From Betaproteobacteria bacterium (GTDB lineage Bacteria; Pseudomonadota; Gammaproteobacteria; Burkholderiales; CAIKXV01), in assembly GCA_021298815.1 (NCBI GenBank), contig JAJTHE010000028.1:1-36878 (forward strand): DNA of 36,878 nt, given 5' to 3'. Positions 7,847-16,816 of this stretch are shown in pieces. How positions within the stretch are numbered: the stretch's first letter is position 1; every line of letters begins with the position of its first letter. The position numbers were made by a program, and so were the translations under genes. Below the pieces are notes generated by a model. The model was not told where the DNA came from, did not search any database, and worked only from the letters and a program-made list of their open reading frames with translations.

Positions 7847-8533
7847 ATGCGTATCCTGATCGTCGAAGACGAACCCCTGCTGGCCGACGGCCTGTCCCGC
7901 TCCCTGAAGCAGGCGGGCTATGCGGTGGACTGCCTCGACGACGGGCAGGCCGCCGACACCATGCTGCTGTCGGAGCAGTACGACTGCGTGATCCTCGACC
8001 TCGGCCTGCCGCGCATGGACGGCCTGCAGGTGCTGGCCCGGCTGCGCAAGCGCGGCGGGCGCACGCCGGTGCTTATCCTGACCGCGCGCGACAGGCTCAC
8101 CGACCGCGTCGACGGACTGGACCTCGGTGCCGACGACTACATGAGCAAGCCGTTCGACCTGCCCGAGCTCGAGGCACGGGTGCGGGCGCTGATCCGGCGC
8201 GCGCAGGGCTCGGCCAGCGCCGAGATCGTGGTCGGTGGCCTGTCGCTCGACACCGTCGGCAAACGCGCGTCGGTGGCCGGTGCCGCGGTCGAGCTGTCCG
8301 CGCGCGAGTTCGCGGTGCTCGAGGTGCTGATGCTCAGGGCCGGGCGCGTGGTCGGCAAGACACAGCTTTCGGAACGGCTGTACAGCTTCGGCGAGGAGGC
8401 CGGGCCGAACGCGATCGAGGTCTACATCCACCGGCTGCGCAAGAAGCTCGATCCGACGGTGGTCGGCATCCGCACCATCCGCGGCCTGGGCTACCTGCTG
8501 GAAGAACCGCTGGCGGCGTCCGATGCTCGCTGA
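7847..8533 (+). CDS. OmpR/PhoB-type response regulator (TctD/QseB-like)
   Basis: This is a 228-residue two-domain regulator. The receiver domain has the acidic pair E7-D8, the phospho-acceptor D51 (ILDLGLPRMDG), T79 and K101 (YMSKPFD). The C-terminal winged helix carries LSAREFAVLEVLMLRAGRVV and IEVYIHRLRKKLDPTVVGIRTIRGLGYLL, normal for OmpR-class DNA binding. It overlaps the downstream kinase gene by 11 bp, so the two form one unit. Because the kinase has a TctE-like sensor and the window encodes TctAB and two TctC receptors, control of carboxylate uptake is a plausible role; no binding site was identified. A QseB-like name would fit equally by sequence. Confidence 0.92.
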   Translation: MRILIVEDEPLLADGLSRSLKQAGYAVDCLDDGQAADTMLLSEQYDCVILDLGLPRMDGLQVLARLRKRGGRTPVLILTARDRLTDRVDGLDLGADDYMSKPFDLPELEARVRALIRRAQGSASAEIVVGGLSLDTVGKRASVAGAAVELSAREFAVLEVLMLRAGRVVGKTQLSERLYSFGEEAGPNAIEVYIHRLRKKLDPTVVGIRTIRGLGYLLEEPLAASDAR

Positions 8534-10103
8534 CGCACCGCTGCGCCGGCAGCTGCTGATCTGGCTGGTGCCGCCGATCCTGCTGCTCTGGTCGGCGAGC
8601 GCCTGGATCACCTATTCGGTCGCCTACCGTTTCGCGACCAGCGCGTTCGACCGCGCGTTGCACGATTCGGCGATCGCGCTGGCCGGCCAGTTGCGCGTCG
8701 ACACGACAGGCCGCGTGATGGTGGACCTGCCGCAGACCGCGCAGAAGGTCCTGGTGTCCGACCTGCGCGACCGCGTGTACTACAGCGTGTCGGGGCCGGG
8801 TGGCGAGTTCCTGATGGGCTACAGCGGCATGCCGGTGCCGCCGGTGCGCAACGCCCTGCTGCGCCGCGCGGTCGGGCCGCCGGACCCGGTCGAGGACACG
8901 GATGCCGGGAGCGGGCTCGACATCGAACTGCCGCCGCCGCGCTTCTACCAGGCCGAGTACCGCGGACAGCCGGTGCGCATCGCGGCGATGAGCGTGCCGC
9001 TGGTGTCCCTGTCCGCCGGCCGGATCGAAGGTTATGCACTGGTGCAGGTCGGCGAGACCCTGGTCGAGCGGCGCGAGATGGCGCGCGACGTGCTGATCGC
9101 CACGCTGCTGCCGCAGATCGCCCTGATGCTGCTGATGCTCGGTATGGTGTACGTCGGCATCGGGCGCAGCGTCGCGCCGGTGGAGGCGCTGCGCCGGGAG
9201 ATCGAGAACCGGTCGATCCGCGACCTCACGCCGGTCAAGGAGGACCGCGCGCCGCCCGAGGTGCGCCGGCTGGTTCGTTCGCTGAACGACCTGCTCGCGC
9301 GCATGTCGACCACGCTCGCCGCGCAGCAGCGCTTCATCGCCGATGCCGCGCACCAGCTGCGCACCCCCACCGCTGCGCTGAAGACGCAGGTGGAACTCGC
9401 GCAGCGCGCCGGCGATCCGGCCGAGACGCGCGAGCGGCTGGCACAGATCCATGCCGCGGCCGACCGCAACGCACGCCTGGTCAACCAGCTGCTGTCGCTG
9501 GCGCGGGCCGAGCCCGGGCGCACCGAGCCGATGGCGCATCGCCCGGTGGACATCGTCGACATCGCCCGCGCCGCGGCCGAACACTGGGTGCCGCAGGCGA
9601 TCGCCCGGTCGATCGACCTGGGCTTCGAGGCGGGTTGCCGGCGCACCGAAGGGCCGGTCACGGTCTCCGGGGATGCCGTGATGCTCACCGAGATGCTGGG
9701 CAACCTGATCGACAATGCCTTGCGCTACACGCAACCCGGCGGGACGGTCACCGTGAGCGTCGAGCGCGCGGTCGAGGCCGGCCGGGCGAAGGTACGCCTG
9801 GGCGTCGAGGACAACGGGCCGGGCATCGAGGAGGCCGAGCGCGAGCGGGTGTTCGAGCGCTTCCACCGCGTGCTGGGCACCGGTACCGAAGGCGCCGGCC
9901 TGGGCCTCGCCATCGTGCGCGAGATCGCGCGGGCGCATGGGGGGCGGGTCGACCTGGCGACCGGCTCCGGCGGCGCCGGCGCCCGCTTCACGGTCGTGCT
10001 GCCGGTGTCGGAGACGGCCGCCGCCGCGGGCCCCGCCGCTGCCCCAGCCGCCCCCGCCCCCGGCCCCGCCGCCGCCGCCCGCCCGGGCTCGCTGCCGGGT
10101 TGA
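8523..10103 (+). CDS. sensor histidine kinase (TctE/2CSK_N-like) with Ala/Pro-rich tail
   Basis: The 526-residue membrane kinase has TM1 at about 10-35, a periplasmic sensor of about 150 residues containing [20 protein letters not shown] (typical of the TctE-type N-terminal domain), and TM2 at about 193-215. A HAMP-like linker follows, then the H-box [15 protein letters not shown] with phospho-acceptor His277. The ATPase domain has N ([10 protein letters not shown]), G1 ([12 protein letters not shown]), F (VFERFHR) and G2 ([13 protein letters not shown]) boxes, all intact. The last roughly 30 residues are almost only Ala, Pro and Gly, which is unusual for the family and resembles a linker without a following domain. 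The TTGAAA of the htpG promoter candidate overlaps its TGA stop. Confidence 0.92.
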   Translation: MLADAPLRRQLLIWLVPPILLLWSASAWITYSVAYRFATSAFDRALHDSAIALAGQLRVDTTGRVMVDLPQTAQKVLVSDLRDRVYYSVSGPGGEFLMGYSGMPVPPVRNALLRRAVGPPDPVEDTDAGSGLDIELPPPRFYQAEYRGQPVRIAAMSVPLVSLSAGRIEGYALVQVGETLVERREMARDVLIATLLPQIALMLLMLGMVYVGIGRSVAPVEALRREIENRSIRDLTPVKEDRAPPEVRRLVRSLNDLLARMSTTLAAQQRFIADAAHQLRTPTAALKTQVELAQRAGDPAETRERLAQIHAAADRNARLVNQLLSLARAEPGRTEPMAHRPVDIVDIARAAAEHWVPQAIARSIDLGFEAGCRRTEGPVTVSGDAVMLTEMLGNLIDNALRYTQPGGTVTVSVERAVEAGRAKVRLGVEDNGPGIEEAERERVFERFHRVLGTGTEGAGLGLAIVREIARAHGGRVDLATGSGGAGARFTVVLPVSETAAAAGPAAAPAAPAPGPAAAARPGSLPG

Positions 10104-10126
10104 AATCCGGCGCGGCAACCCCACAT
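10100..10126 (+). promoter_or_regulatory. candidate sigma32 (RpoH) promoter of htpG
   Basis: TTGAAA (10100-10105) and CCCCACAT (10119-10126) are separated by 13 bp. The heat-shock consensus is CTTGAAA, 11-16 bp, CCCCATNT, so this is close in both boxes and spacing. The -35 box contains the stop codon of the upstream kinase, and the htpG ATG is 65 bp downstream of the -10 box. htpG is a classical RpoH target, so context supports the call. Confidence 0.7.
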
Positions 10127-10191
10127 CCCGTGCTCACGGGCCCGCCCGTTTCCACTGCGCTTCCTTCCAGCCCATTCCGGACCTGCACGCC

Positions 10192-12165
10192 ATGACCGAC
10201 ACCTCCACCGTTCCCGACAACGCACCGGCCGCGGAAGGCCGCGAGACCCTCGGCTTCCAGGCCGAAGTCAAGCAGCTGCTGCACCTGATGGTGCATTCCC
10301 TCTACAGCAACAAGGAGATCTTCCTGCGCGAACTGATCTCCAACGCGTCGGATGCCTGCGACAAGCTGCGCTTCGAGGCGCTGAGCGACGGCGCGCTGTT
10401 CGAAGGCGAATCCGACCTGGCGATCGATGTCGGCTTCGATCCTGCAGCGCGCACGATCACCATCGTCGACAACGGCATCGGCATGACCCGGCAGGAGGCG
10501 ATCGACAACCTGGGCACGATCGCGAAGTCCGGGACCCGCGAGTTCCTGTCCCGGCTCTCCGGCGACCAGCAGAAGGATGCCAGCCTGATCGGCCAGTTCG
10601 GCGTCGGCTTCTATTCGGCCTTCATCATCGCCGACCGCGTCACGGTGAGCACCCGGCGTGCCGGGGTGCCGTCCGCGCAGGGCGTGCGCTGGGAATCGAC
10701 CGGCGACGGCGAGTACACGCTGGAGGCGATCGACCGCCCGGCGCGCGGCACCGAGGTGACGCTGCACCTGCGCGACGGCGAAGACGATTTCCTGAACGCG
10801 ATGCGCCTGCGCAACGTGATCCGCAAGTATTCCGACCACATCACCCTGCCGGTGCGCATGCACAAGGAGCGCTGGGACGCGGAGAAGTCGGCGTACGTGA
10901 CCGAGTCCGAGCGCGAGACGGTGAACCAGGCCTCGGCGCTCTGGTCGCGGCCGAAGTCCGAAGTCACCGACGAGCAGTACAAGGAGTTCTACAAGCATGT
11001 CGCGCACGACTTCCAGGACCCGCTCGCCTGGGCGCATGCGCGGGTCGAGGGCAAGCAGGAATACACCCAGCTGCTGTACGTGCCTTCCCGCGCGCCGTTC
11101 GACCTGTACGACCGGCAGCACAAGCGCGGGCTGAAGCTCTACGTGCGCCGCGTGTTCATCATGGACGACGCCGAGCAGCTGCTGCCGGCCTACCTGCGCT
11201 TCGTGCGCGGCGTGGTCGACTCGAACGACCTGCCGCTGAACGTGTCGCGCGAGATCCTGCAGCAGAGCCGCGACATCGACGCGATCCGCGCCGGCTGCAC
11301 CAAGCGCGTGCTGTCGATGCTCGACGACCTCGCCGAGAATGCGAAGGAGAAGTACACCGCCTTCTGGACCGAGTTCGGCAAGGTGCTGAAGGAGGGCGTC
11401 GGCGAGGACTTCGCCAACCGCGACCGCGTCGCGAAGCTGTGCCGGTTCGCGACCACCCAGTCGGGCAGTGCGGCGCAGGAGGTCTCGCTCGCCGACTATG
11501 TCGGCCGGATGAAGCCGGGCCAGGAGAAGATCTACTACATCACCGCCGACACGCATGCCGCGGCGAGCAACAGCCCGCACCTCGAGGTGTTCCGCAAGAA
11601 GGGCATCGAGGTGCTGCTGCTGTCCGACCGGGTCGACGAATGGATGATGTCGAACTTCCCCGAGTTCGACGGCAAGCCGCTGGCCTCGGTGGCCAAGGGC
11701 CAGCTCGACCTCGGTGCGCTGGAGGACGAGGCGGAGAAGGCCGAGCAGACGAAGACCGCCGAGGAATTCAAGCCGCTGGTCGAGCGTGTCAAGGCGGCGC
11801 TGGGCGAACGCGCGAAGGACGTGCGGATCACGCTGCGCCTCACCGACTCGCCCGCCTGCCTGGTGGTCGAGGAGGGCGACATGGGGATGAACCTCGAGCG
11901 CCTGCTGAAGGCGGCCGGCCAGAGCATCGGCCCGGGCAGCAAGCCGATCCTCGAGATCAACCCGCACCATGCGCTGGTCGAGCGGCTGTCGGCCGAGGCC
12001 GACGAGGCGCGCTTCGCCGACTGGGCGAACCTGCTGTTCGAGCAGGCCATGCTGGCGGAAGGCGGGCAACTGGAAGACCCAGGTTCGTTCGTGCGCCGGC
12101 TGAACGGCCTGATGCTGGCGCTCGCCGGTGCGGCGAAGGAGCCGTCGCGCATCATCACGCCCTGA
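10192..12165 (+). CDS. htpG: molecular chaperone HtpG (Hsp90)
   Basis: The 657-residue cytosolic Hsp90 has the N-terminal GHKL ATPase domain: [17 protein letters not shown] with catalytic Glu47 and Mg-binding Asn51, [15 protein letters not shown], and [13 protein letters not shown]. The middle domain includes [10 protein letters not shown] and [15 protein letters not shown]. The C-terminal dimerisation region begins near [22 protein letters not shown]. Length is normal for a bacterial HtpG, with a short N-terminal extension of about 17 residues. The ATG at 10192 is chosen over upstream in-frame starts because those would overlap the kinase and lie upstream of the RpoH-like promoter. It converges with the histidine phosphatase gene, with 20 bp between the stops. 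Confidence 0.97.
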   Translation: MTDTSTVPDNAPAAEGRETLGFQAEVKQLLHLMVHSLYSNKEIFLRELISNASDACDKLRFEALSDGALFEGESDLAIDVGFDPAARTITIVDNGIGMTRQEAIDNLGTIAKSGTREFLSRLSGDQQKDASLIGQFGVGFYSAFIIADRVTVSTRRAGVPSAQGVRWESTGDGEYTLEAIDRPARGTEVTLHLRDGEDDFLNAMRLRNVIRKYSDHITLPVRMHKERWDAEKSAYVTESERETVNQASALWSRPKSEVTDEQYKEFYKHVAHDFQDPLAWAHARVEGKQEYTQLLYVPSRAPFDLYDRQHKRGLKLYVRRVFIMDDAEQLLPAYLRFVRGVVDSNDLPLNVSREILQQSRDIDAIRAGCTKRVLSMLDDLAENAKEKYTAFWTEFGKVLKEGVGEDFANRDRVAKLCRFATTQSGSAAQEVSLADYVGRMKPGQEKIYYITADTHAAASNSPHLEVFRKKGIEVLLLSDRVDEWMMSNFPEFDGKPLASVAKGQLDLGALEDEAEKAEQTKTAEEFKPLVERVKAALGERAKDVRITLRLTDSPACLVVEEGDMGMNLERLLKAAGQSIGPGSKPILEINPHHALVERLSAEADEARFADWANLLFEQAMLAEGGQLEDPGSFVRRLNGLMLALAGAAKEPSRIITP

Positions 12166-12185
12166 TGTCGTGATGACCCCTCGCT

Positions 12186-12917
12186 TCAGGGCATCGGCAG
12201 CCGGGCCTCGATCGTGAAGCCGCCGGCGGCCCCGCGGGGCGCCGGTCGCAGGATGACCGCCTCGCCCATCGCCGGGTAGATCCCGGTCAGGGCCGTAATG
12301 TTCACCTGGTGGGTCACCACCACCAGGACGTCCCTGCCGCGATGTGCGGCAACCCGCTTGCGCAGCTCCGCGGTCTGCCGGGAACGGCTGTCCGGGCCGC
12401 CGGTGGCCAGCGCCGCGTCGAAGAACGAATCGGCGGTCGGCCATGGCGCGACGCGGCCGAACGCCTCGTTCGCGGTATCGATGCAGCGGCACCAGCGGCT
12501 GGACAGCACCTCGCCCAGCGGGACGCCGGCGGCACGGAACGCCTCGCCGAGGCGGCGCGCCTGCTCCCGGCCGGCGTCCGAAAGGTTGCGCTGGGTGCTG
12601 CAGTCGTCGAGCCGGAAGCCGGGCGGGTCGCCGACACCCGGTACCGTGCGGGCATGGCGCAGCAGCACCACCACGCCGCCGCCGCGCAGCGCGGCCCAGG
12701 CCGGCTCGGCGTCCGTGCTGGCGGCAGCCGCCCGGGCTGGCAGCGCCGCAACGACGGTGCAACACAGCAGCAGCGCCAGCGCGAGCAGCGCGGCCAGCGC
12801 GGAAGGCCCGGGGGGCGCGGGGGGCGCGGAGCGCGCGGCGCATGGCGAAGGGACGCCGCCCCCCTGGCAGGGGACGGGCCCGGCAGGCGTGCCGCGGCAG
12901 GAAGGAAGGGCGACCAT
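12186..12917 (-). CDS. exported histidine phosphatase family protein
   Basis: The 243-residue protein has the phosphoglycerate-mutase-like catalytic core. The nucleophile motif is LLRHART (His88, the RHG-type motif with Ala in place of Gly), followed by NLSDAGREQARRLGEAF, SSRWCRCIDTANEAFG, and the second catalytic His in VVTHQVNITALTG. Residues about 39-60 form a hydrophobic stretch ending ARAAAA, probably a signal peptide or anchor, so the enzyme likely acts in the periplasm. The ATG at 12917 gives a long basic N-region; an ATG nearer the hydrophobic stretch is not obvious. It resembles Ais/SixA-like periplasmic members rather than glycolytic phosphoglycerate mutase. Substrate unknown. Confidence 0.82.
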   Translation of the reverse strand: MVALPSCRGTPAGPVPCQGGGVPSPCAARSAPPAPPGPSALAALLALALLLCCTVVAALPARAAAASTDAEPAWAALRGGGVVVLLRHARTVPGVGDPPGFRLDDCSTQRNLSDAGREQARRLGEAFRAAGVPLGEVLSSRWCRCIDTANEAFGRVAPWPTADSFFDAALATGGPDSRSRQTAELRKRVAAHRGRDVLVVVTHQVNITALTGIYPAMGEAVILRPAPRGAAGGFTIEARLPMP

Positions 12918-13092
12918 CGGACGAGTGTAAGCGGCCACCCGCGGCGGGCAGATACGGCCTCGGCTGCCCACCCCGGCCATCCCGGCACTATCATCGCGTG
13001 TACGGTGGACGAAGGGCCGCGGGAAGACGCCATGGCCGCACGCCCCGACACTGTGACACCAGCGCACACGGATACCCGCGAGGAGGAAACCG

Positions 13093-13686
13093 ATGATCAG
13101 GCTCTACACGACGAAAAGTTCCGGCAACGGCTACAAGGTGAGGCTGCTCGCCTCGATGGTCGGCGCGCCGTTCGAGCAGGTGTTCATCGACTTCGAGAAG
13201 AAGGAGCACAAGTCGCCCGGGTTCCTCAAGCTCAATCCGCGCGGCCAGGTGCCGGTGATCGAGGTCGAGGGCCGCGTGTTCTGGGATTCCACCGCCTGCC
13301 TGGTGTACGTCGCCCGCAAGTACGGCGGCGAGTCCTGGCTGCCGACCGATCCGCTGGGCATGGCCGAGGTGGAGCAGTGGCTGGCGCTGGCATCGAACGA
13401 GATCCAGTTCGGCATCCAGGCCGCGCGCGGCATCCTGCGCCTCGGCCGCCAGGGCAATGTCGAGGAAGGCCAGGCGCGTGGCCGGCTGGCCCTGGATGCG
13501 ATCGAGCAGCGGCTGGCGGATACGCCCTGGCTGGCGCTCGGGCGGCCGACCATCGCGGACATCGCCTGCCAGGCCTATGTCGGCGTCGCCGACGAGGCGG
13601 GCATCGACATGAACGCGTACCCGAACACGAAGGCCTGGCTCAAGCGCATCGAGGGCCTGCCGGGATGGGTGAGCCGCGTCCAGTGA
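13093..13686 (+). CDS. glutathione S-transferase family protein
   Basis: This 197-residue cytosolic enzyme has the thioredoxin-like N-terminal half: MIRLYTTKSSGNGYKVRLLA, then NPRGQVPVIEVEGRVFWDST with the cis-Pro and the Asp-Ser pair that bind the glutathione gamma-glutamyl group. The all-helical C-terminal domain ends with RPTIADIACQAYVGVADEAG, the usual alpha-6 motif. The ATG follows a strong Shine-Dalgarno (GAGGAGGAAACC). The FIST gene starts within its last codons, so they are probably coexpressed. Likely roles are conjugation or removal of electrophiles; the substrate is not evident. Confidence 0.92.
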   Translation: MIRLYTTKSSGNGYKVRLLASMVGAPFEQVFIDFEKKEHKSPGFLKLNPRGQVPVIEVEGRVFWDSTACLVYVARKYGGESWLPTDPLGMAEVEQWLALASNEIQFGIQAARGILRLGRQGNVEEGQARGRLALDAIEQRLADTPWLALGRPTIADIACQAYVGVADEAGIDMNAYPNTKAWLKRIEGLPGWVSRVQ

Positions 13687-14825
13687 GCCTGTCGCTGCCC
13701 GCAGCCGGGCCGGGCCCGGCGTTCGTGCATGCACACAGTCCGGCGCCACGCTGGCAGGACGCCGCCGCCGCCTGCGCGCGCACGATCGCCGCATCGGGCA
13801 TCGGCGCGAACCTGGGCTTCGTCTACGTGACCGACAGCCACGCCGCCGACCTGGCGGCGGTCGTGCGGGTGCTGCGCGAATCGAGCGGCGTCGAACACTG
13901 GGTGGGCACGGTCGGCATCGGCGTCTGCGCGACCGGCGTCGAATACCTCGACCGGCCGGCCATCGTGACGCTGGCCGGGGCCTTCCCGCAGGATGGCTTC
14001 CGCCTGCTGCCGTCGATGGACGATCCGTCGGCCCTGCCCGAGGGCCTGTATGCCTGCGGCGCGCAGGATGCGAACCTGGCGGTGCTGCACGCAGACCCGT
14101 CCTGCCGCTACCTGCTGGAACTGATCGGCGGCGTCGCGCAGCGGGTATCGAGCGGTTTCGTGATCGGCGGGCTGACCAGCTCGCGCGGTGCCGCCACCCA
14201 GGTGGCGGACGGCGTGGCGAGCGGCGGCATGTCCGGCGTGCTGTTCGGCGAGAACGTGCGCGTGCTGACCCGGCTGAGCCAGGGCTGCACGCCGATCGGA
14301 CCGCGCCACCGGGTGACCGAATGCCACCGCAACGTGGCGATGAAGCTGGACGGCCGGCCTGCGCTCGAGGTGTTCGATGCGGAGGTCGGCACGCGCCTTG
14401 CGGGCGACTATCGCAAGGCGGCCGCCGAGGTGTTCGCGGCGCTGACCATCCGCGGCAGCGACACCGGCGACTACATGGTGCGCAACCTCGTGGGCATCGA
14501 CCCGCAGCAGCAGTGGGTCGCCGTCGGTGACTGGCTGGAGCCGGGCAGCGAGATCATGTTCTGCCGGCGCGACGCGAAGAGCGCGACCGAGGATTTCGAG
14601 CGGGTGCTGGCCGGGGCGCGCGAGGCGATCGAAGGCACGCCGCGCGGCGGCCTGTACTTCTCCTGCCTCGGCCGTGGCGAGGGCCTGTTCGGCCCGGGCT
14701 CGGCCGAACTCAAGCTGATCTCCCGCCACCTGGGCGAGTTCCCGCTGGCCGGGTTCTTCGGCAATGGCGAGGTCTCGCACGACCGCCTCTATGGCTACAC
14801 GGGCGTGCTGCTGCTCTTCCTGTGA
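13665..14825 (+). CDS. FIST N/C-domain sensory protein
   Basis: The protein has 386 residues from ATG 13665, or 380 from GTG 13683, which overlaps the gst stop as GTGA. The N-terminal FIST domain has FVYVTDSHAADLAAVVRVLRE, then GVEHWVGTVGIGVCATGVEY, and SGFVIGGLTSSRG. The FIST C-terminal domain ends GLYFSCLGRGEGLFGPGSAEL, then FPLAGFFGNGEVSHDRLYGYTGVLLLF, both highly typical of the family. FIST domains are proposed to bind small ligands such as amino acids in sensory proteins. Here the domain stands alone without an attached output module, a common stand-alone form. It follows gst with an overlap, so the two are likely cotranscribed. Confidence 0.88.
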   Translation: MGEPRPVSLSLPAAGPGPAFVHAHSPAPRWQDAAAACARTIAASGIGANLGFVYVTDSHAADLAAVVRVLRESSGVEHWVGTVGIGVCATGVEYLDRPAIVTLAGAFPQDGFRLLPSMDDPSALPEGLYACGAQDANLAVLHADPSCRYLLELIGGVAQRVSSGFVIGGLTSSRGAATQVADGVASGGMSGVLFGENVRVLTRLSQGCTPIGPRHRVTECHRNVAMKLDGRPALEVFDAEVGTRLAGDYRKAAAEVFAALTIRGSDTGDYMVRNLVGIDPQQQWVAVGDWLEPGSEIMFCRRDAKSATEDFERVLAGAREAIEGTPRGGLYFSCLGRGEGLFGPGSAELKLISRHLGEFPLAGFFGNGEVSHDRLYGYTGVLLLFL

Positions 14826-14870
14826 GCCGGGCGCGGCCGTCGTGGTGCAGTCCCCCTGCGTCGCGGCGCG

Positions 14871-14899
14871 CTTGAGGTGCCGCTGCAGCGACCCCATAT
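14871..14899 (+). promoter_or_regulatory. sigma32 (RpoH) promoter of the cbpA-like gene
   Basis: CTTGAGG (14871-14877) and CCCCATAT (14892-14899) with a 14-bp spacer match the heat-shock promoter consensus (CTTGAAA, 11-16, CCCCATNT) almost exactly. The -10 box ends 30 bp before the ATG of the DnaJ-like co-chaperone gene, giving a short leader. Functional class of the downstream gene and sequence agree. Confidence 0.8.
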
Positions 14900-14929
14900 G
14901 GATGCTTTGATCAGAACGGTCCCCGGCTC

Positions 14930-15835
14930 ATGCAATTCAAGGATTACTACAAGACCCTCGGCGTGGAACGGAGCGCGAGCGACGACGATATCCGCAAGGC
15001 GTATCGCAGGCTCGCGCGCAAGTTCCATCCCGACGTGTCGAAGGAGAAGAACGCCGAGGAGCAGTTCAAGGCAGTCGGCGAAGCGTACGAGGTGCTGAAG
15101 GACAAGGAGAAGCGTGCCGCCTACGATCGGCTGGGCACCCATCGGCCGGGGCAGGATTTCCGGCCCCCGCCCGGCTGGGAGCAGCAGTACGGGCGCGGCG
15201 GCGGCTTCCGCAGCGAGGACATGGACGGGCTCGACCTCGGCGACCTGTTCGGCGGGTTGTTCGGTGGCGGTGCCGGAAAGGGCGGGGGCTTCGGCCGCGG
15301 GCGGGCGCGCAGCGCGCCGCCGCGCGCACCGATCGAGGCGGAAACGAGCATCACGCTCGACGAGGCGTTCAACGGGACCGAACGCACGTTCCAGATTTCC
15401 GGCGGCGATGGCACGCAGTACCCGGTCACCGTTCGCATCCCGAAGGGGGCGGCCCATGGCGCGCGCATGCGTGTGCCCACGCGCGGCGTGGCCGGCGACA
15501 TCATGCTCACCGTGCGCATCGCGCCACATCCGGTCTACACCGTCGACGGGCGCGACCTGCAGGTCGAGCTTGCGCTGACGCCGAGCGAAGCGGCACTGGG
15601 CACGTCAGTGGAGGTGCCGACCCCGGCCGGCCCGGTACGCCTGAAGGTGAAGCCCGGCACGTCCAGCGGCCAGCGCCTGCGGCTGACCGGGCGCGGGCTG
15701 CCGAACCCGAACGGTGATGCCGGCAACCTGCATGCGCTGGTGCTGGTGAAGGTGCCGGCCGAGCTGAGCGATGCCGAACGCGAGGCCTACGAGCAGCTGG
15801 CGCGGGTGTCTACCTTCGATCCCAGGGCGCGCTGA
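14930..15835 (+). CDS. cbpA: CbpA-like DnaJ-family co-chaperone
   Basis: The 301-residue protein has an N-terminal J-domain: [20 protein letters not shown], the HPD motif at residues 33-35 that stimulates DnaK ATPase, and [18 protein letters not shown] Gly/Phe/Arg-rich linker (about 95-125) follows. There is no cysteine-rich zinc domain, which separates CbpA from DnaJ. The two C-terminal substrate-binding beta-domains include [19 protein letters not shown] and [20 protein letters not shown], then [28 protein letters not shown]. CbpA is a DnaK partner and can bind curved DNA. The CbpM modulator gene that often follows cbpA is not found here. Control by RpoH is indicated by the promoter just upstream. 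Confidence 0.93.
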   Translation: MQFKDYYKTLGVERSASDDDIRKAYRRLARKFHPDVSKEKNAEEQFKAVGEAYEVLKDKEKRAAYDRLGTHRPGQDFRPPPGWEQQYGRGGGFRSEDMDGLDLGDLFGGLFGGGAGKGGGFGRGRARSAPPRAPIEAETSITLDEAFNGTERTFQISGGDGTQYPVTVRIPKGAAHGARMRVPTRGVAGDIMLTVRIAPHPVYTVDGRDLQVELALTPSEAALGTSVEVPTPAGPVRLKVKPGTSSGQRLRLTGRGLPNPNGDAGNLHALVLVKVPAELSDAEREAYEQLARVSTFDPRAR

Positions 15836-16612
15836 GCGGCACGGGCTGGGCGTCCTGCGCTGCCTGCGCGGCGCTGCGCGGGTCGAACCGCCGCGCGCAT
15901 TCGCGCAGCAGCGCGACCAGTTCCGGCCGGCGCGCGGAATCCCAGACCACGACGCAGGTGTCGCCGGCGGCCCCCTCGCGCGCCGGGAAGCAGGCGACCA
16001 GCCGCACCACGGGAGTCGTTGCTGCAGGGGGCGCGGCAGGCTCGCTCGCCTGCACCGGTGCGTCCGCGTGCGGCAGGCCGCACGCCTCCGGTGCCGGTTC
16101 GCGTCGCCGGCCCAGCCTGACCTCGAGCGAGACGGGCAGGCGGTCGAGCACCGCCGCCGAGCGCAGCACGCGATGCCGGATCACTTCGACGGTCGCCATC
16201 GCGGCCGCGTCGCAGAACACCACGCGCTCGCTGACCAGGGGCGCCGCAGCCGATGCAGTTGCGAGGTATCGAGTACCCAGCGCCAGAGCTGGTCCAGGGC
16301 CCGGCCCGCGGGCAGTTCGCCATGGTCGATCGTGCGCAGGCCGGCCGTGGCCGTGGCCGGGGCATGCGCGGCACGGCCCTGGTGGTCGTCGACGCGCGCC
16401 CGCACGCGCCAGTCGGTGGTCCAGCCGGTGCCGGCCGCGACGGTGTGCACCAGGGCGAGTTCGAGCCGGTCGAGGCGTGCGCGCCGGCGCCGCAGGCGCG
16501 ACTCCAGCGCGAAGGCGAGCCGCTGGCCGATCGGTGAATGGGCGGTCAGCGGCGAAGCGGCGGGAGCCGCCGGATCGGCGGCGGGCAACGGGAGCGGGGT
16601 GCGGCTGTTCAT
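15810..16612 (-). pseudogene. hypothetical protein interrupted by a frameshift
   Basis: Reading from an ATG at 16612, one frame gives an Arg-rich protein up to QLWRWVLDTSQLHRL near 16245. Coding character then continues in a different frame (APLVSERVVFCDAAAMATVEVIR) down to the stop at 15810. The two segments together span 803 bases, consistent with a single-base loss, near the GC-rich 16235-16250. Both parts show strong G/C third positions, and the junction lacks a good new start (only a GTG at 16223 without a clear Shine-Dalgarno). I do not recognise the family. Its 3' end overlaps the end of cbpA by 26 bp. It could be a genuine pseudogene, two overlapping genes, or a sequencing error. Confidence 0.5.
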
Positions 16613-16659
16613 CCGGATGCGGTGGGGGGAGTCACGAAGACGGATGGCACGGACGGTGC

Positions 16660-16685
16660 GTCCGGGGAGATGGATGTCCCCGGAC
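16660..16685. repeat. 9-bp inverted repeat between divergent hypothetical genes
   Basis: GTCCGGGGA (16660-16668) and TCCCCGGAC (16677-16685) form perfect arms around an 8-bp centre, in the 204-bp divergent intergenic region 16613-16816. The spacing of about 17 bp centre to centre suits a dimeric regulator operator; it could also be a hairpin. No regulator gene is adjacent. Confidence 0.4.
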
Positions 16686-16769
16686 AATGGCAAGCTTCTG
16701 CCCTCGGGTGCTTTTGCGCAAGCAGCCCGGGCATTCGATGCCGCGCGGCCGGCATCCGCGCGCCGACCC

Positions 16770-16775
16770 TATAAT
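16770..16775 (+). promoter_or_regulatory. candidate -10 box upstream of the 16817 gene
   Basis: A perfect TATAAT lies 41 bp before the ATG at 16817, in an otherwise GC-rich region, followed by a run of nine C residues (16779-16787). No convincing -35 box is present at the usual distance, so an activator or extended -10 use would be needed. Confidence is limited. Confidence 0.4.
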
Positions 16776-16816
16776 CGGCCCCCCCCCGCCATGCACCCTC
16801 GCCGCGATCGCCACGA

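Noticed and set aside
6476..8611. Extension of the greB frame upstream by about 700 residues
   Set aside because: The extra part is out of frame with the MFS and antisense to the response regulator, and has no recognisable domains.
8334..10124. 596-residue frame opposite the histidine kinase
   Set aside because: Shadow of the kinase gene, with composition typical of GC-rich antisense frames.
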